A stretch of DNA of 33,108 nt from Bacillota bacterium (GTDB lineage: Bacteria > Bacillota > Clostridia > Christensenellales > UMGS416): assembly GCA_023398815.1 (NCBI GenBank), contig JAEWRW010000007.1:1-33108 (forward strand). Reading direction: 5' to 3'. Position numbers and translations under genes: made by a program. Shown here piece after piece: positions 30,502 through 33,108 of this stretch. The notes under the pieces were generated by a model that did no database searches, was not told the DNA's origin, and saw only the letters and a program-made list of their open reading frames with translations. Numbering within the stretch: the first letter of the stretch is position 1; the number at the start of each line of letters is the position of its first letter.

Positions 30502-33084
30502 ATGCACACGAAGCGGTACGAGGGTGACTGCCTGCGGGAGCTGCGGCTGCCGCTGGGGGGCATTGGCGCGGGGTGCCTGTCCCTCAATGGGGCCGGCCGG
30601 CTGGTGGATTGGGAGATTGCCGGGGTGGCCAACAAGAACACCTCTAACGGCATGACGCACTTTGCCATCAAGGCTGTGGATGACGACGGACAAGTGTGGG
30701 CCCGTGCCCTGCAGGGCGACGAGCCCGGCAGCCGCATGGGCGATGTCAGCGGCAAGGCCTTTGGCTGCTATGGCTTTGGCCAGCCGAGGGAGACGCTGGG
30801 CGGCCTGCCCCACTTCCCCCAGGTCTGCTTTGACGCGGCGTGGCCGGTGGCACGGCTCTCCTATGCCTACGAAGGCTTCCCCGGGCAGGCGGAGCTGACG
30901 GCCTTCAGCCCCTTTGTGCCACTGCGCAGCGACGAAAGTTCGCTTCCGGCAGCTCTCTTCCGCTGGGCCGTCACCAACACCGGCGACCGGCCGCTGACCT
31001 ACACGGTGTGCCTGTCGCTGACGAACCCCCTGCCGGCCGACGGCGCGGCGGCGCGCTATCTCCCCCGGCCCGAGGGTGGCGCCCTGGTGCTGGAGAATTT
31101 CGCCCACCCCGACCAGCCCCGCCAGTACGGCGCGATGGGTGCCGCCGTGTGGGGCGCGGGGCAGGTCAGCCACCAGGTGCACTGGTATCGGGGCGCGTGG
31201 TTTGACGGCCTCAACGTCTTCTGGAAGGATTTCAACAGCACCGCCCCTCTGCCGGAGCGCCGCTACGGCGAGCCGGGCAAGACGCCGGACACCTCCAGCA
31301 TCGCGCTGACCGCACGGGTGGAGCCGGGCCAGACCTGGAACGCCGACTTTGCCCTAGCCTGGTACTACCCCATCCTGGAGAATGACTGGGCCCCGCCCAA
31401 GCCCGAGGAAGGGCTGGAGAACCGCTGGCGCAAGCATTACGCCGTGCGCTTCCCCTCGGTGGAAGCCGTGCTCGACCATGTCGTGCCCCGGCGCGAGGAA
31501 CTGTGGGCGGGCACCGAGCGCTTTGTGGCGGCCGTGACCGACGCCACCCTGCCCGAAGCCGTGCGGGACGCGGCGCTCAGCACCCTCTCCACCCTGGTGA
31601 CGCCGCTGACGCTGCGGCTGCCCGACGGGTCGTTCTATGGCTGGGAGGGTCTGCACACCGATTCCGGATGCTGCGAGGGCTCCTGCACCCACGTGTGGAA
31701 CTACGCCTACGCCCTCTGCTACCTGTTCCCGGATTTGGAACGCTCCATGCGCGACCTTGACTTCACCCACAACATGGACGAGCACGGCGGCATGCGCTTC
31801 CGTCTGCAGCTGCCGGTGGGCCGCAAGCACTGGGACTTCCTGCCCTGCGCCGACGGACAGTTCGGCGGGGTCATCAAGCTCTGGCGCGACTATTTGCTCT
31901 GCGGCGACCGGGAATGGCTGCGCGGCCACTGGCCCCGGGTGAAGAAGATGATCGCCTACGCCTGGAGCGAGCACAACGACTGCCGCTGGGACCCGGAAAA
32001 GACCGGCGTACTGACGGGCCGCCAGCACCATACGCTGGATATGGAACTCTTCGGCCCCAACTCCTGGCTCACCGGCATGTATCTGGCGGCGCTGAAGGCC
32101 GCGGCCCGCATGGCGGCGGTGCTGGGCGATGAGGAAGCACAGGCCGAGTACGAGGCCATCTTCGCCCGGGGCAGCGCCTGGGCGGGGGAGCACCTCTTCA
32201 ACGGCGAATACTTCTATCACCGGGTGGACATCGACGACAAGAGCACCCTGGCCCCCTACCACGCCGACGCCCTCATCGGCCTGGGCATCGAGGCCGCCTA
32301 CTGGGACGAGGAGCACGGCGAGCTCAAGTACCAGATCGGCGAGGGCAGCTCGGTGGATCAGGTGCTGGGCCAGTGGCACGCCAACCTCAGCGGGCTGGGC
32401 GACATCTACCCCCGCGAGAAGGTGCAAAGCGCCCTGCAAAGCATCCACCGCTACAACTTCGTGCCCACCATGCGCGATTTCTTCAACCCCTGCCGGCTCT
32501 ACTGCGTCAACGACGAGGGCGGCACGCTCATCTGCGCCTACCCCGAGGGCCGCCGCCGCCCGGTCATCACCGCGCCCTACTCCGAGGAGACCATGCACGG
32601 CTTTGAGTACTCCGCCGCCAGCCACCTGGTGCAGGAGGGCATGGTGGACGAAGCCGTGGAGATGGTGTCCGCCGTGCGCAGCCGCTACGACGGGCGCACC
32701 CGCAACCCCTTCAACGAGGTGGAGTGCGGCAGCAATTACGCCCGTTCCATGGCGGCCTTCTCGCTGCTGCCGAGCTTCCTCGGCTTCACCGCCGACCTCG
32801 GCCAGGGCATCCTGCGCTTCGCACCGGTGGTGGAGGGCCCCTTCCGCTGCCCCTTCGCCGCCGGCACGGGCTGGGGCATCTACGAGCGGGACGAGGCCGG
32901 CCGCGTGACGCTCACGGTGCTCGGCGGCTCGTGGACCCTGCAGGCGCTGGGCCTCACGCTCCCCAGTGGCGCGCCCGCCGTCACGCTGGATGGCCACCCC
33001 GTGCCCTGCGCCGCCGATGCCGACGGCCTGCGTTTTGCACAGGCTGTGGAAATCCACAGCGGACAAACGCTCGCGCTCCGCTGA
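30502..33084 (+). CDS. Glycoside hydrolase family 116 (GBA2-like beta-glycosidase)
   Basis: 860 residues. Residues 1-280 form the GBA2-type N-terminal domain (LRLPLGGIGAGCLSLNGAGR, then LVDWEI, typical of the family start; DRPLTYTVCLSLTNPLPAD). The C-terminal catalytic helical barrel has the nucleophile candidate E392 in CCEGSCTHVWNYAYAL and the acid/base candidate D513 in TLDMELFGPNSWLTGMYL, plus GLGDIYPREK and NEVECGSNYARSMA near the end. GH116 enzymes hydrolyse beta-glucosides or beta-xylosides, retaining. No signal peptide, so cytoplasmic use of imported glycosides or oligosaccharides. ATG at 30502 is preferred since GGGAGGG is 8 nt upstream; ATG at 30496 is too close. It appears complete. 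Product and substrate not provable here. Confidence 0.85.
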   Translation: MHTKRYEGDCLRELRLPLGGIGAGCLSLNGAGRLVDWEIAGVANKNTSNGMTHFAIKAVDDDGQVWARALQGDEPGSRMGDVSGKAFGCYGFGQPRETLGGLPHFPQVCFDAAWPVARLSYAYEGFPGQAELTAFSPFVPLRSDESSLPAALFRWAVTNTGDRPLTYTVCLSLTNPLPADGAAARYLPRPEGGALVLENFAHPDQPRQYGAMGAAVWGAGQVSHQVHWYRGAWFDGLNVFWKDFNSTAPLPERRYGEPGKTPDTSSIALTARVEPGQTWNADFALAWYYPILENDWAPPKPEEGLENRWRKHYAVRFPSVEAVLDHVVPRREELWAGTERFVAAVTDATLPEAVRDAALSTLSTLVTPLTLRLPDGSFYGWEGLHTDSGCCEGSCTHVWNYAYALCYLFPDLERSMRDLDFTHNMDEHGGMRFRLQLPVGRKHWDFLPCADGQFGGVIKLWRDYLLCGDREWLRGHWPRVKKMIAYAWSEHNDCRWDPEKTGVLTGRQHHTLDMELFGPNSWLTGMYLAALKAAARMAAVLGDEEAQAEYEAIFARGSAWAGEHLFNGEYFYHRVDIDDKSTLAPYHADALIGLGIEAAYWDEEHGELKYQIGEGSSVDQVLGQWHANLSGLGDIYPREKVQSALQSIHRYNFVPTMRDFFNPCRLYCVNDEGGTLICAYPEGRRRPVITAPYSEETMHGFEYSAASHLVQEGMVDEAVEMVSAVRSRYDGRTRNPFNEVECGSNYARSMAAFSLLPSFLGFTADLGQGILRFAPVVEGPFRCPFAAGTGWGIYERDEAGRVTLTVLGGSWTLQALGLTLPSGAPAVTLDGHPVPCAADADGLRFAQAVEIHSGQTLALR

Positions 33085-33108
33085 CGCTGCGCTTTCGCGG
33101 CTGCCGCC

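Noticed and set aside
31354..33066. Minus-strand 570-codon frame in GH116
   Set aside because: The plus strand carries the recognised GH116 motifs.

Overview
The window looks like a chromosomal stretch of a high-GC, anaerobic-type Bacillota (Clostridia-like) bacterium. This is inferred from strong AGGAGG-type ribosome binding sites before nearly every gene, a Gram-positive LexA-type SOS box, feoAB with an MntR-type regulator, a BspA-like surface protein with a Thr-Pro linker, and intracellular glycoside hydrolases of families GH9 and GH116. Most genes are very GC-rich. Three stretches (about 3.66-5.65 kb, 6.0-7.1 kb and 24.3-26.3 kb) are clearly more AT-rich and look acquired or less adapted. 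The first 63 bases are homopolymer runs that look like a contig-end artefact.

Layout. 0.08-3.6 kb (minus): phage head genes for major capsid, scaffold and portal, with a Gram-positive SOS box just upstream of portal. 3.9-5.6 kb (plus): an AT-rich, translationally coupled two-gene cassette (tandem winged-helix protein plus a winged-helix/HEPN-like protein), a candidate uncharacterised defence or regulatory system. 5.7-7.0 kb: a decayed copy of the feoB 3' end and two small unknown genes. 7.1-10.0 kb: feoAB divergent from an mntR-like gene. 10.8-14.0 kb (minus): an operon gntR-GH9-deoC with a consensus promoter, an overlapping operator and a strong terminator. 14.9-17.4 kb: secreted BspA-like protein. 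18.4-19.7 kb: intact IS3-family element. 19.7-24.2 kb: divergent FMN enzyme and a tightly packed five-gene operon (UDG-like, two HD hydrolases, Gfo/Idh-like, GNAT). 24.3-27.0 kb: two lipoproteins and broken membrane or fragment genes. 27.1-29.05 kb (minus): phage terminase large and small subunits. 30.5-33.1 kb: GH116 glycosidase.

Two large-scale features stand out. First, the phage order small terminase, large terminase, portal, scaffold, capsid is kept on the minus strand, but about 23.5 kb of bacterial genes separate large terminase from portal. Second, nearly every long gene-free stretch (1.1-1.35, 10.1-10.77, 14.1-14.85, 17.6-18.3, 19.68-19.75, 26.29-26.45 and 29.2-30.1 kb) is filled with mosaics of short hairpin modules. 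Copies of one module keep loop, flanks and stem length while stem bases change in complementary pairs, so structure rather than sequence is conserved. One module family (called I here) has six copies, all in the same orientation. These modules also lie inside the phage head operon and at the 3' end of a coding gene, and an IS3 element sits within a palindrome of one of them.

Carbohydrate use is the clearest shared theme: the GntR/UTRA-controlled GH9 and DeoC, and the GH116 beta-glycosidase, all without signal peptides, point to intracellular breakdown of imported oligosaccharides. FeoAB with MntR gives metal uptake and its control. All functions are read from motifs; no database search was possible.
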